Positions 12,143 through 24,719 of a DNA stretch of 64,000 nt are shown here, piece by piece. The position numbers were made by a program, and so were the translations under genes. Numbering within the stretch: position 1 is the first letter of the stretch; the number at the start of each line of letters is the position of its first letter. The notes under the pieces were generated by a model. That model saw only the letters and a list, made by a program, of their open reading frames with translations, was not told the origin of the DNA and searched no databases. The DNA comes from Dastarcus helophoroides (taxonomy: Eukaryota > Arthropoda > Insecta > Coleoptera > Bothrideridae): assembly GCA_028583605.1 (NCBI GenBank), contig CM053330.1:22842129-22906128 (forward strand). The letters are read 5' to 3'.

Positions 12143-12376
12143 AAAAATTGAAACACAGAACTTGTCCCCTGAAACCAAGAAAAATTAAAAAACACAACAA
12201 AGGTTGCTCTAACGCGTTTCGACAGCCAAGCTGTCATCTTCAGAGAGAAACTAACTAGTTTTTTTTAGTTTCTCTCTGAAGATGACAGCTTGGCTGTCGA
12301 AACGCGTTAGAGCAACCTTTGTTGTGTTTTTTAATTTTTCTTGGTTTCAGGGGACAAGTTCTGTGTTTCAATTTTT
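12143..12376. repeat. perfect palindrome, 112-bp arms, 10-nt loop
   Basis: Positions 12143-12254 and 12265-12376 are exact inverted copies with a 10-nt spacer. Each arm contains CTCT, CTGAAGA, the stem GACAGC/GCTGTC and GAAAC, so the same fold appears on both strands. The sequence outside the arms differs completely (left 11902-12142, right after 12376), so this is a pair of head-to-head repeat termini and not a whole gene duplication. Confidence 0.9.
12272..12312 (+). ncRNA. hammerhead-like fold (duplicated on minus strand)
   Basis: On the plus strand: stem I CTCT (12272-12275) pairs with AGAG (12309-12312); core CTGAAGA (12276-12282) fits CUGANGA; one extra T, then stem II GACAGC/GCTGTC (12284-12289, 12293-12298) closed by TTG; GAAA (12299-12302); a minimal stem III ACGCGT (12302-12307); and an NUH-type cleavage site GTT (12306-12308). 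The minus-strand copy lies at about 12207-12247. The extra base beside stem II and the tiny stem III make self-cleavage of a monomer uncertain. Confidence 0.5.
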
Positions 12377-12526
12377 AGTTGCAATGCAATTTGTTGGTCT
12401 TGTTATGTATGTTTCCTGTGTGTTGTGTTTTTGGTATTTATTAGTACATGCTGAATTTATTAGTTTTCTTTTATAAAAAGTTTTATTCAAAACACTTAAT
12501 ATAGTGTTTAAACTGTTCTGTAAGTA

Positions 12527-12724
12527 TTAGTTTATTGGTATCTTTGTAACGGCACGAAAATGCAGTGTAAATATGATAATGTTAAAAACGTTTACAGCGC
12601 CTAAAAAAATTTCATTGACATCCAGATCATTATAAAAAAACGTGACAGGACTTTTTATTCCTTCACTTAAACCTGCATTAGATAGTTTAGTAATAACACC
12701 TGTGACAATTACAAGTGCCTCCAT
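12527..12724 (-). CDS. unrecognised 65-aa frame, possible terminal exon
   Basis: The frame reads like a small membrane segment (hydrophobic stretches EALVIVTGVITKL and IFLGAVNVFNIIIFTL) with balanced residue use, unlike the AT-driven frames nearby. An AATAAA lies on the minus strand about 45 bases after the stop. I do not recognise the protein, see no upstream exon, and a chance origin is quite possible. Confidence 0.2.
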   Translation of the reverse strand: MEALVIVTGVITKLSNAGLSEGIKSPVTFFYNDLDVNEIFLGAVNVFNIIIFTLHFRAVTKIPIN

Positions 12725-12730
12725 ATTTTC

Positions 12731-14753
12731 AAAAGAAAAAAATGCGTGGACTAAGAAATTTAATGAAACATGTTTAGTGTTCTACATAACTTGTCAATAA
12801 AATCCTTGTGGAAATATTCTGATGTGTAATTATACGATGAGTTTTACTACGTTGCACTTACTCCAACATTTACTTTTTTACATCGGAATCATAGGATATC
12901 AAATGGCCTACCCTGTCTCGAAAGCCACTGTACCGAATATACTCATATGTAATCAGGCAGGCTCGCAATCCTAAATAATGAAATATACCCAAACTGTAAA
13001 TAGTTTTACATTATTATTAACTGCGATTGCAAACAAAACATTTCAAATTTCATGTGATATTGAATAACTGAATCATATACAGGCTCTTCTATTTAAAAAT
13101 AAACAGTTTGAATAAACTTAGGTATAGCCGGAAGTACCACAAAGTAATTAAATAATATTTTTTAGCGCAGCATATAAAAACACAACTATCCAAAATTTCA
13201 AAATTTAAATCTAAGCAGTTCCTGATGCGTGACAGCCGCCTGGGACACCCTGAATAAAGAAATAATTATTTGCATATTACAAAACTTCATTCAAAAACAA
13301 AATAGGAATCTGCAGCATTTCTTTTAGATCAGGTGCATAATGCAGCAACCCTTGGTTCATTACACTAGACCCGTTTAACTGTATCTTAGTTCAATGTCCA
13401 AAGAGGCAAAGACCCTGAGAAGCGCCCACATCACCAGACAGGTGCAGCAGTAAGTAAGCATATGTCGAAAGGGCACGTGCCTTTTTTCATTTCTAAACTC
13501 AATAAATGTGTATGCTGCATCCACTTCCTTTTACCTCTGAAAGGTTTATCATCATCAGACGACAGTTGGTCGGCTTTAGGCCTCAGATATTGTAATTTTA
13601 TTTCTAATTTAATACTACTTCTTCTAAGCTGTTGTCTATTTCTTCGGAAATCATAATTAGTGGCTTTTTAGAACGATTCTCAAACAAAATGATTACATTA
13701 CCTTGCTGTCTACACATCTACTCTTATACATCTACAAAAAAATCATCCAAAAGTTAAGAAATATGGCTATGTTATTCTAATAACCAAACAAGGTTTCGGA
13801 AAACACTTATATTCTATTTTTAACGTTCTCTTTGAATGTTGATTGTTTTAGGTGATTTTAACTGTAACGAATTGCAAGAAAACAGTTGATAAACAATAAA
13901 TTATTGGAAATATAAACAAATATAGTGAATACGTGATATAAATCTTCCGAGATTGAACCGCGTGAAGTGTTGCTGCAACCTGCATAAAGTGTCGCTTTCC
14001 ATCTGTTTTGTTAAATCCATATGCCAAGTCCCTAATTCAGAGATTAAACACATTTTGAATATTTACGGTGTTTTAGTCTTTTACACCACTTCTGTGTTAT
14101 GTGTTTTATCTTAAGTCAATAAGTCAACCCCCAATACACAGGAAAAATTATCAGATTAGTCTACTCTTCGTTTAACTGTGCAGTGAAACATATTAAAATC
14201 TATAAACCAACAAAATCTTATGAATTTTACAAAATTTCTAATTCAAAAATGGCATTTATTAATTGATTACAAATAACACAAGGTATTACCAAAAGTATTC
14301 GTTGACAATCCCATCTTACTGGCTCTGATCGTGGAAACCTTCGTGTAACCAAGGTGATTATAATAAACAACCTTATGGAAAATACTACTTTATGGGACCT
14401 TATAAAATATGTAAGACACATTAACATAAACAAATATGAATATTCGACATTTCACTAACTACTTGCCCTAATAGTTAGCGGATGACAGCAAACTCTTTGT
14501 AACATAACCGCTTTTTTTCGCGAAGTTATACACTACATACTCGTAAAGAATTAAATTGATTCGCGTTGATGGTTGAATTTCGATATTAAAAACGCAAATG
14601 TTAAAGGCAACTATCATATCTACATATTCAGACGTATTCACCAAGTTCAAATCAAAATTATGAATAAACAAATAAGAACCCTCTTTAGGTGGAACTCCCA
14701 AAAATTATCCGATTACCAGATCTGAAATCTCAAAAAAAAAGCAATAATAGGAT
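12731..14753. other. no supportable gene
   Basis: AT-rich sequence. Two minus-strand frames (14227-14433 and 14468-14701) are open for 68 and 77 codons but match nothing I know. Confidence 0.4.
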
Positions 14754-14756
14754 TTA

Positions 14757-15771
14757 GGCCGTTTTTAGAGTCACGCGGGTAGCAGCAGTCACCCGCGCGC
14801 GGGTAGGTAGGATACATTTGTTTGCAGCAAGTTATTAAGGCCGTTTTTAGAGTCACGCGGGTAGCACCCGTCACCCGCGCGCGGGTAGGTAGGATACATT
14901 TGTTTGCAGCAAGTTATTTAGAATGGAACGGGTGGCTGCACGCGGGTACGTTGCTGCAAACAAATGTATCCTACCTACCCGCGCGCTGGTGACGGGTGCT
15001 CCCGCGTGACTCTAAAAACGGCCTTAGGCCGTTTTTAGAGTCACGCGGGAGCACCCGTCGCCCGCGCGATTTTTTTCAAACCTGAGCAGCCGCTAAAGTT
15101 TTCTCTGTTTTGCCTTTTAGAGTCACGCGGGTGTTATGCAGATGTTATAAATATAAATGAAAACAATTATTATTGTCTTAATTATTTTAAGTTTATCGAT
15201 TTATAGTCTCAATGTTTGTGTGTTAGGTTCCTTAAAAATTTCAAGAAAATTAAAAAAAAAAAGAGGGAATTTCATTTAAACTTTTGATTAAATGGGTGTA
15301 GTTTCCTTAAATGATCAGTTTTTTTTATAATTAAAAAAATACACAAACATTCCAGTACTAATAATATTCTGTACAGCTTAATAAAAATATTTCTACTTTG
15401 TCTGGGATCCTATGAGTACTAAGCTCGAATCCCTAACTACTTGCCCCAATTGTCCTTTCCATGTGCACAGCAAATGCGTCAATAATTACGCTTTTAGTTT
15501 CGATATATTCAATATCCATGATTGTACACCATAGGAAAAAATGAACATACGCTCCGTGTCACAGTGAACGACATAATATGTCCCAATGGCTCTCACGCGA
15601 GCGGGTGCCCGCGAGGCATGAGAGTAGGCGCGGGTGCAAAAGACACCCGCGACGGGTGACGCACCCGCACGCGGTCACCCGTTCCACTCTAAATAACTTG
15701 CTGCAAACAAATGTATTCTGCCTATCCGCGCGCGAGTGACGGATGCTACCCGCGTGACTCTAAAAACGGCC
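14757..15771. mobile_element. cluster of PIF/Harbinger-like MITEs with TTA target sites
   Basis: The end sequence GGCCGTTTTTAGAGTCACGC occurs at 14757, 14839 and 15027, and inverted with ends at 15023 and 15771. TTA flanks the outer ends (14754-14756, 15772-15774) and separates the inner pair (15024-15026). A 3-bp TTA duplication with GGCC-type TIRs is typical of PIF/Harbinger MITEs. The first 82 bp are directly repeated (14757-14838, 14839-14920); 14839-15023 is a compact 185-bp palindromic copy; 15027-15771 is a longer copy with an AT-rich core. The arms carry CG-rich words (CACCCGCGCGCGGGT) in a strongly AT-rich background. No transposase is present. Confidence 0.8.
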
Positions 15772-15774
15772 TTA

Positions 15775-18700
15775 AAGTAGACGTCATCAAATAACAGCTC
15801 GTGAATGAATCATGAGTTAGTGATACGCAATACTACTATTTACAAGTAGCTGTTACGAGTTGCTCCTGTTACAACCAAGTAACAGTTTTAAATAGCTGTC
15901 ACTGTTACTTATTATTGATATGCGCATTACGCGATCGCAAATTGCAGTCAAAATAGAACCGTGCAAGGAGCAACCCATAAGATAGTCAGTCACGTTCGGA
16001 GGATAGGAGAATTGGTACATGGATATGTTTTTAATTCAGTTGGCAGACAATCTTTTAGAAATTCTGTTAATGTTTGAGGAACTTGAATGTAGGATAAGAT
16101 CATTTTTTCTATTATGAGAATTTTAAGAGATGTCTGAATTTATAAGAGGTAAACATGTAATTTAAATCGTAAAATTTTCTAGTCAATAACGAGTAAAGGT
16201 ATCAGTACAATTTAGATGTTTTATTTTGACATAATCTTCTACTAGTAACTGAATTAAAGACAAAGAAGGGTTAAAATATAAAAATAAGCTCCATGATTAT
16301 CAACATCGCTTATTATTTATTACAACGAAACGATATCGTTAGAATTCCAAGACGCTTAGGTCTACAGAAGAGAAACAACTCATGAGCAAGAATGGTACCT
16401 ACTTATTCGCGAACTGTTCCAGGAATACTTGACATTAGGTTATTTGCTAATTTATTAATTAATTGACCGAAAATCTTAAAAATACACTAGTTCTATAAAA
16501 CTTTACCTTTGACACCACCAAATAAAATATATTTAAAATAGAAAGGCAGTTCAAGTAAAATATATCGTCGTTTATTTAATCTTTGTCAATCGCCAAGAAC
16601 CTATAGGACAACCAAACTAGTTATATATGAATTTTTAATAAATACCTATGATAATATTGTAATATCTAATTTATCATTTGGAGGCAACAAAAGCTAAAAA
16701 TGAAAATAATAATAATATTACCTTTTACTGACAGGGTTAAGATTAACCTTCGTCATGGGTATATATTAGAATTAGACAACCATTCAAAAGGAATAAAGCG
16801 CGCCAAATTTTTGTGAATGATCAAGCGAAGTTAGAAGTTACTTACCTAAGCGAGTAACCTTGAATAGAAATAAGTATGCATAACATGTACTAGTCAATGA
16901 AAAATATAAACAAGATCATGGTTTGAACAGTATAAAACTAAATAGTTCTTAAAAGCATGTGAGCAAATAAGTTAACCTACTAATATCTAAACACCGAATT
17001 GAACGAAAGTTCATTCGAATTTAAGAACAAAATAAGATAATATATGTAGGTATATTGATTGGGACAGATATCAACTTTCTCTCCAAATCTATATGAGACT
17101 GAACAACCCTTACTCAACGTTACGTTTATCGCCGTAGAGAGCTTTATTTATTACTTATTTATTATAGTACTAAGAAACAAAGTGAACGATATGCTCAAGA
17201 CGGGAGAGGACTGTAACTCATTGTCAGTGTATCGGATATCATCAATGTATCAACGATACCAATGGGTGTTGAATTGTTATGTTGTCCTATGTGACCCAAT
17301 CATGAATCAGGAATGATGTATGTATTAATCAATGCCCAATGGCGAAATTCAGAAACCTTTGTTGGAGAATGTATTCAATATTATCGTGAATAATCTTATT
17401 GCAACAATAAATCCCAAAAAAAAATCATCTTCTGCTCTTCTGCTAAGCAATTTTATTGTCCCATCTGTGAAAAGCTTCCATCCAAAAATGTTTTGTATAG
17501 TTTCTAAACATTTACTTATATTTTGTTTTCCAATGCAGACATGGATAAAATTTGCATCTTTTTCTTTTTTTTTCTTAACAAAAAGCCAATTAATAATGGA
17601 ATGCAAATATATTTTCTGAACTCTATTTTCAAAACGCATTGTATCGAATATCTTGCAGCGCGCATATTGTTTGACAACGCTTTTTTATTTCCATCAACAC
17701 TATCAACATACTTTCGTCCTCTGAACTTAATAAAACATAAATTAAGCTTAAAACTAACGTTCAACCAATTAAATCTATTTTTTATCAGAATAGCAATTTT
17801 TTAAAAAAGCAGAAATGGTGGAAATCGCTTTTTCAAAGTGAGGGTAAATAATTACAGCTACGAGTACCTTTAAAGAGGATTATTGAAAAATAATAACATT
17901 TGTTTAATCATATGGACGCCCCGGCGAATAACATAACTCTTTAACACGGCCAAAATCCCCTGGAATTTTTACCTGCCATTTTTGAGTAACTACTCAACTC
18001 TGCTGAATTATATTATTAACAACGTAATTGTATAACATTTCTTAGGCAAATATATTCCAACTGTGACTTGAATTTCCGCCATTAATAGCCACCAGCTGTT
18101 GTATAGTCTGACAACACCAAAGGCGTTTCTAAGAAAAATATTCTTTAATTATCCTTAGAAACTCTCAGATAAAACATAGTGCATTATTTTTAAAATTCCT
18201 GGAATTAAAACTCAATAACAAAATATGCTTGTTGAGGATCACCTTATCAAATTGTTTGAAAACTACTTTAGACATAATGGACATAGGTAGAATTTGCTTA
18301 GAGGGTAACATTCATTTTTAAAATGTGATAGAAAAAAGATATAATTTGCAGAAAACCTTCCTAGCGAATATGTCTTCGTTCGTTCCTTCGTTCAAGTAAA
18401 CATTTCAAAAACTATTTCCTTAGAATTTTGACTATTTTTAAATTATTCAAAATTTGTTAAGTTAATAACATATTTATATAAAAACTTTTTGTCCCAAATG
18501 AAGGCCTAATGTTGAGAAAATAAAGGAATTTTAATTAAGAGTTAGAAGACTAATTTCAACAAGAGTCGAGATTTCTAAAAATAATTATCTTATAATTTTC
18601 ACATTTTTTATTTATATTTTTATGTAATTAAGGGGACAAGTTGAATTTCCCAAATTACATAATTTTTCAAAAATTGAAAAACGAAAATATGTTTCTCTAC

Positions 18701-19139
18701 AAGGAGAAAAATTTTCTGTTATATTAAAATCATATTGTAAATATACAACACTTTTTGCAGTATACATTTTTACTCAATATTTTAAAATAAAATTTATTAA
18801 CTTGAGAAAAAATAGATTGTCCTATTATCAATGGCAGAAATTTTCAATTAATAAAAAAAATTCCATTTCTTCAAGAATCCTCACCACAACAAACTTAATT
18901 TTCCTTATGGACGCCATTTTTTGTAAATTGAAAAAGAACGTTTTTTTTTTCTAATTACATCCGTGTTTTTACGTGCATGAGATAGGGTTTACCTTATTTA
19001 TCAATTTGGCCATGAAACGATGTTTTCAATGTGGACACCTTGCACAGTAAATTAAATTTTCGACAGCACTAATTAACATATTCTTTTGAGGTACAATAAG
19101 AAAAAAATAGGGATTCTTTAGTTAAAAAGACAAATAATA
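15775..19139. other. no recognised gene
   Basis: AT-rich DNA. The only stretch that drew attention is 17349-17764, described separately. Confidence 0.4.
17349..17764 (-). pseudogene. unrecognised coding-like relic, perhaps P/THAP9-type
   Basis: Two overlapping minus-strand frames share a region with coding-like composition (FRGRKYVDSVDGNKKALSNN; then KCLETIQNIFGWKLFTDGTI and DDFFLGFIVAIRLFTIILN). The order, a polar segment then a hydrophobic GF-I-AI helix, is reminiscent of the C-terminal region of P-element/THAP9-like transposases. A frameshift would join the two. I cannot find an unambiguous catalytic motif, so this is a tentative call. Confidence 0.2.
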
Positions 19140-19141
19140 TA

Positions 19142-19525
19142 CAGTTGAACTCCGTTAATCCAACCAGGACGGGATTAAGGGATACGTCGGGTCTCAAAAA
19201 AGATATGACCATCCGAAGTATAAAAAATTAAGACACATTTTAGGTAAAAATGTATTCTCTGAATTACCTACATAAACATTAAAAGAAAGCCGAATTGTTT
19301 TCTTCTGCAGATTTGAAAGGCACTTCATATTTTGAAATGTATCAAAACAAGAGGAGTGCAGATGTCGTTCAACGTGCTTCAGAAGCATATTTTGTATACG
19401 AAGTTTATGTAAAAAAAATCCGCGAGCTATAAATTTGAAAATATTAACTTTATGTAGTACCAAGATGAAGGTCCGATTATCTGGAGAATCGGACCATCCG
19501 AAGTCGGACCAACGGAGTTCTTCTG
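19142..19525. mobile_element. pogo/Tigger-like MITE
   Basis: The left end CAGTTGAACTCCGTTAATCC (19142) and the right end read inverted, CAGAAGAACTCCGTTGGTCC (from 19525), match the pogo/Tigger end pattern. TA dinucleotides flank both ends (19140-19141, 19526-19527), the expected target duplication. Length is 384 bp and there is no transposase. Short subterminal words (GGTCCGATT, ATCGGACCATCCGAA) repeat near the right end. Confidence 0.75.
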
Positions 19526-19527
19526 TA

Positions 19528-21358
19528 TTTGTATATGTTTCGTCAATATGGACAGCAAATAAAATTGGAGCATTATGTAGTTTAAATCAACATTATAAAT
19601 TATCTCTTTTATGTTTGCACTTATCAAATATATTTCTTCATCAGTTTAATGGCGATTTAATAAAATATTTTTGATTTGACCAACACTGCAATAGTGTTTT
19701 GGTTAATTTCAATGTGCACAAAGGTTAACAGATACCCTAGTTTATGTTATAGCAAATTATGACTACATCATAATTATTATTTGCTGTTTAAGGTAGCATA
19801 TAAATATTTATGAAAAGTATTCCTTTTAATGAAATGATGAAATACTTATATATCATTATAAACCAAAGGTATTTTTATCTTATTGTTAGTTCTAATAGGG
19901 TTTTTAGAGATAGTACATCAAATTGTAAACCAGCGTTGATCGATACACCTTGAGCAATCACAGTCACACTATACTGCTTTATAAATGAGAGTCTAAAATA
20001 GAATATACAAATCTCGATGTCTGGAATACACAATAGGGAAGAAATTCGTTGTTCCTTGCAGCTGTTTTAGCCGCACGCGCTGTCAACCTTTAAAATACGA
20101 AGAATTTCATTGATATGTTGGCTATATCCCAACATCTTGGCATACATAAGGGTGAAACCCCTCGTCTGCGTCTGTTGCGCTAAAATTGTCCCAAGTTTGC
20201 ACCTTGAGACTCAGACATATGCTTCATATAGGTTTTTACTGTCCCCAACTTGTACATTTACTTACCAAATGATGAATAACTGTTCGGAGGGTCAAACTTT
20301 GTGCAACAAATTGAAAGTATTCAATGAAATTATAAAACAATAATTTGACTTTGCTCGGTTTACAATTTTGATGAAAATCGCGAAAAATAATAACAAAAAT
20401 GAAAGGAATTGTTTAGTAAATATGAAATAAAAGCAAAAAAGTATACAAGCTAGTACAATAATAATGATAAGAGCCCTTGTCGGGTTAATACATTTTGTGC
20501 AATTTTTTTGTCGGGTTAATACATTTTTTAGCATTAATTACATTCATAACTCTAACATGAAATCAACCCATTTAAATAAATCTGTCCCAAGTCATTAGTG
20601 TACATGTAACTAACTTACTACAAAAACAATAAAATTGTTAGAACTTTTTTGTAACTTGCCCATTAACAACTGAATGTTGCACCATAATAATGCGCCTTGT
20701 CACACAGTAAATGTGTTTTTAGCCAATAAACACATTCCTGTGGCCCCCTCAGGCTTCTTATTCACCTGGCATGAGCCCTTGCGAGTTTTTTTTTCTCGTA
20801 CCGAAATTGAAAAATCACATCAAGAGACGTCATTTTGAGACCATAGAGAACATACAAACGTAGTCAACCAGTTGAAAACTACTCCAGTATATGAATTCCA
20901 GCATTGCTATGAGGAATGGAAGAACCGTCCCCAGAGCTGTGCGGTTATTTTGCTGTAACACTATTATAGAAATTCCATATTCCATGGTTGAAAATTGTGG
21001 TGAAACAAATATCATTTCAGCACACCGTTCAGAATAATTCTAAACACCCCGCCATTTAGAATTATTTCTGCATGGCTTACGACGAATCAGAAGCTGGTTC
21101 ATTTTTGGGAAGGATATTAGGTAATTTATTTTTGTTGATATGGTTACATGTAATAATTAAGGTATTTATTTAAAGTCTGGCGTTTCATAATTGTGATATA
21201 TTTAAAAGATTTTTATGAACTTTTAGGGATTTTTCTATAATCTTGTTAGAGAAGGTATAGCCTACAACACATTTGGAATGGCATATTCCACCGCCTGGGC
21301 TATTCCATAACTTGTATTAAAGAGGACAAAAATTAGGCTTAATTCGATTCGAATAAGT
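19528..21358. other. no recognised gene
   Basis: AT-rich. Minor items: a direct repeat TGTCGGGTTAATACATTTT (about 20477 and 20511) and a hairpin with 14-bp arms (21031-21044 with 21055-21069). Confidence 0.4.
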
Positions 21359-21361
21359 CAT

Positions 21362-22206
21362 CGGACACGTATAAACGATGGCGATAGCGTTCACGATCAC
21401 GTTCACGATGGCGATCAGATATGGCTTTAGAAATCAAATGCAGCCGTACACACTTGTCGCAACCTGTCAGCGATATGCTCGCAGCGTTTGATCGCGTGTC
21501 TGCGGCGATATAACAGCGTTGGCGATCAAACGCTGCAGATTAGGTTTGATCGCAGATCATGTTTAATGAATAACGAAAAAAAGATGATGTTATTTAGCAC
21601 ATCGTAACTATAAAAATGTTTGCTTTAAAAATAAAATGTCATGCTAAATCGCGAAATATATGAAATTAGAAAGCAGTGATGAGAAAATGTTAATTACGTA
21701 TTTTAATATAGGTACATTCAACGAGAGTATTAAAAAAAAGTTTTGTAGACATTAAAAACATGTGTGCATTCAATAATATATACAGTGTGTCACATAAGAC
21801 ACGAGACCTGGGATAACGTAGGATCTTGGTTACTAATTAGGCTAACCAGAAAGTTTAAAGTTCAATAATAGAGAACATTTTTGCAATTTCAAGATTCATA
21901 TTAATGGCGAAATTTCGTTTGATTACAAAAAAAAAGCTCTAAGGATGCGTAATTACATGTTTTCCTTGTTAAATAATTCTTGGGAAAGCTTTTTCTTTGT
22001 GGATACTATGTTGAATTTTATCATTTTCGAATTAAAATAATTTTTCTGAATAAGTCAGTACAGTGGTAGAGTGAAAAATTTTAAAAAATGGAGAAGTTTT
22101 TCCTCGTAACCTCTTATATTATGTTCGTGATGGCAATCTTGATCGTGGTTGCGATTGCTATCGCAACGTGATCGTGAACGCTATCGTGATCGCTTATATG
22201 TGTCGG
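21362..22206. mobile_element. TIR element with GATCG/GCGAT-rich ends
   Basis: The left end CGGACACGTATAAACGAT (from about 21362) and the inverted right end CCGACACATATAAGCGAT (from about 22206) are followed by an almost identical GATAGCGTTCACGATCACG on both sides. The left subterminal region (21380-21560) is dense in CGATCAAACGCTG- and GCGAT-type words. No target duplication or transposase is clear. Unclassified non-autonomous DNA element. Confidence 0.65.
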
Positions 22207-22209
22207 ACA

Positions 22210-24700
22210 CCTAAAAAAATTTAGAAAATCAGTGTCATTACTAAGTTTAACACTTCGTATGATGTTATAAAAAAATAGATAGAAACAATATGGAGATAGC
22301 CCTGAGATCTGAAAGCATTGTAAAGAAGACTTTTTACTGAGGACTGCTTCTGCAAAATAAGAAATTCCTTTGTTTTATTTAATTTTATGAATTCATTCGT
22401 GGTAAAAAAATAACCAAAAATCATTTTTAAATGGAATAAATTATTCAATAGCACCCCCATTTTTCTCACAACTTCCTATCACAGGTAGATTTTTATTTTG
22501 AGCTATTTTTTAGGGTGGTTTTTGTAACTTTCCCTCTACGAGGGTGAAAACTAATGTCTAACTATTTTTTAACAAAATGGTTGTCTTGTGACCTGTCGCT
22601 GAAAATAGCATTTCAATGGCACTGTTGCGCCCTATCTGGTTTTGTGGTTACCAAAAGCAAGAATAAGTAGAAAAATTAGGAAATCCATGTTTTAGATGTA
22701 GGTTTAGGTGTAAACGAGGTTCCACATATGCTCCATTTGCATGCTCATAAACCTCAAAACGTTAGTAAACAAAATTCACCTCTAACAGTTTATTAAATAT
22801 CTGATAGTACTTCACAGATTTATTGCCTAATACATCAAGACAGGAACAAAAATAATAGGATGTAAATACTTCTTTTCTTTTCTGATAAAGCTAATTTCAC
22901 CCAAAATGGTTAAAAATCTCACGCATTAAGCAAAAAATCCGAGAAATACCTTCACATAAAACCTGTACTACGCGGATTACTGCTGTAGTGAAGACACTTC
23001 CATGGTACCATAATTCTTAAGTCAAAGTAGCGGCGGCAATTACGAAAAAAGAAAGTGGAAGTAAAATTTTCAGTTACAAAATGTAAAGCTATAATTCCAT
23101 TTTTTTTAATAGTCATTTTTCCTCCCAGTTGTTGAAAGTAAATTTTTTACCAAAGCAAGAAGTGCAGAAGAAAGACGCTATTTTAGCGGTGGGGAGGTGA
23201 GTCGACAAACTTGTAATACAATGAGACAGAAAGGTTAAATATGTGCGAAAACAGCTTATTAAATGAAAGACTCCAAAGGTGTCCCAGAAATCTTGGAAAC
23301 GACCAAAGTAAATCATTTAAAATCAATTTGTATTAGATATTTAACAGTGAGTTTAATATTTCTTTTTGTACAACTAATCACCTTACCTGTCATGCCATTT
23401 GAATGACAGAATTTGAACATTTTTTTTGGACTGTCATATTGTCTTTGATAATGAAGCTAGGAAATGCCAAATCCAAACCTAGCAACATTTGCCAGTAGGA
23501 AACTGTTGCTAAATCCTAGTCCAGTCCTTCAAGCATCTGTTTAAAAACTATTTAAAAATATTATGCACTATTTTTGTTAAAAATTTTCGTTGATACATTT
23601 TGGTTCACAAGTCTTGTTATCTGACCGAATATCAAAAACTACTAGACACATATTATTCAATTACACATAAATATACACATGAGGAAAGTTTTTAACTGTC
23701 CAGGGGAAATTGAGAGACTTAACATTGAGAGCGTGTCGTTAGGGCCTTGTACTCCCCTACACCGACAGAACCAATTGAGAGCAAAACGCTATTGACAAGA
23801 TATTTATTTCACGGCGACATTCAGTGCACTGGAAACTTCAATACTACATCTTAGCTCCTGGATGTGTTGTTACTGCGCACAACAATTTTATTACGATTTG
23901 CATTATCTAAAAGTTCTTTTAGTCTGATTTTATCGCAGTTTTGTGCCCTCTGAGACGAAATAATATCTGGTATTCATTGATAAACAAATTAAATAAAGAA
24001 ACGGGCTTGCTCCAGCAGTGTTGGGAAGAGGATGTTCAGAAGATCTGCAGACGAACGAGGCGATAGATTTAGGAAGATATTCCTTAGCGTTCTCCATGGA
24101 CAGTTAAATATTTTCCTTATCTGTATAGTCTAAAGGCAGTAATATTTATAGTTTAAATCTCACACATGTGCATATATGACGTAACGAACCTGCTTTAGCA
24201 TGTGAAGTGGAGAATTTATGGCGCCTACCTGTTAAATATTTAAACATTTTGTACGGTATGCTCTGCTTTAGACCAGCAGTTTTGAAACTTTGACCCTTCA
24301 TGTTTACTCTTATTAATGCGAACCACTAAACTTCTAAAAATCTTTTTTTACAATCGTATATTTATTATCATTTACTACATTTAATCGGATTATAAATTTT
24401 TGTGTAATTGTTGATCCATAATCGTAATCAAATGAAGGATTAAAAAAAATTATTATTGATAAAATGTAACAAAATAACATCTTTGAAAATATTTGGTTTT
24501 GAATAAAAAAAAAATTACAAATGCTACAAAATAATTTTTTTAAAGTCTAACAATTCAATAAGAGAGATGATTCTGTAAATTAAACTATGTTTTTTAGAAA
24601 TTTATATTTTTTTCCCTAACAAGATTATATCTCAAATATTTAATTTTTTTCTAAAAGTTTGACGAAAAAATTATGGTTTTTTTTAATAATAACAATAAAA
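22210..24700. other. no recognised gene
   Basis: AT-rich; no frame or repeat that I can name. Confidence 0.4.
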
Positions 24701-24719
24701 TATTTTTACTTGCTCTGCA

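Noticed and set aside
11902..12476. Two frames sharing the same first 31 residues on opposite strands
   Set aside because: The shared part is just the palindrome read in both directions; the remainders differ and match nothing.
13540..13575. CTGATGATGATAAACC on the minus strand as a hammerhead core
   Set aside because: No stem II followed by GAAA and no stem I partner.
22221..22469. 82-codon minus-strand frame
   Set aside because: AT-driven composition and no recognisable motif.
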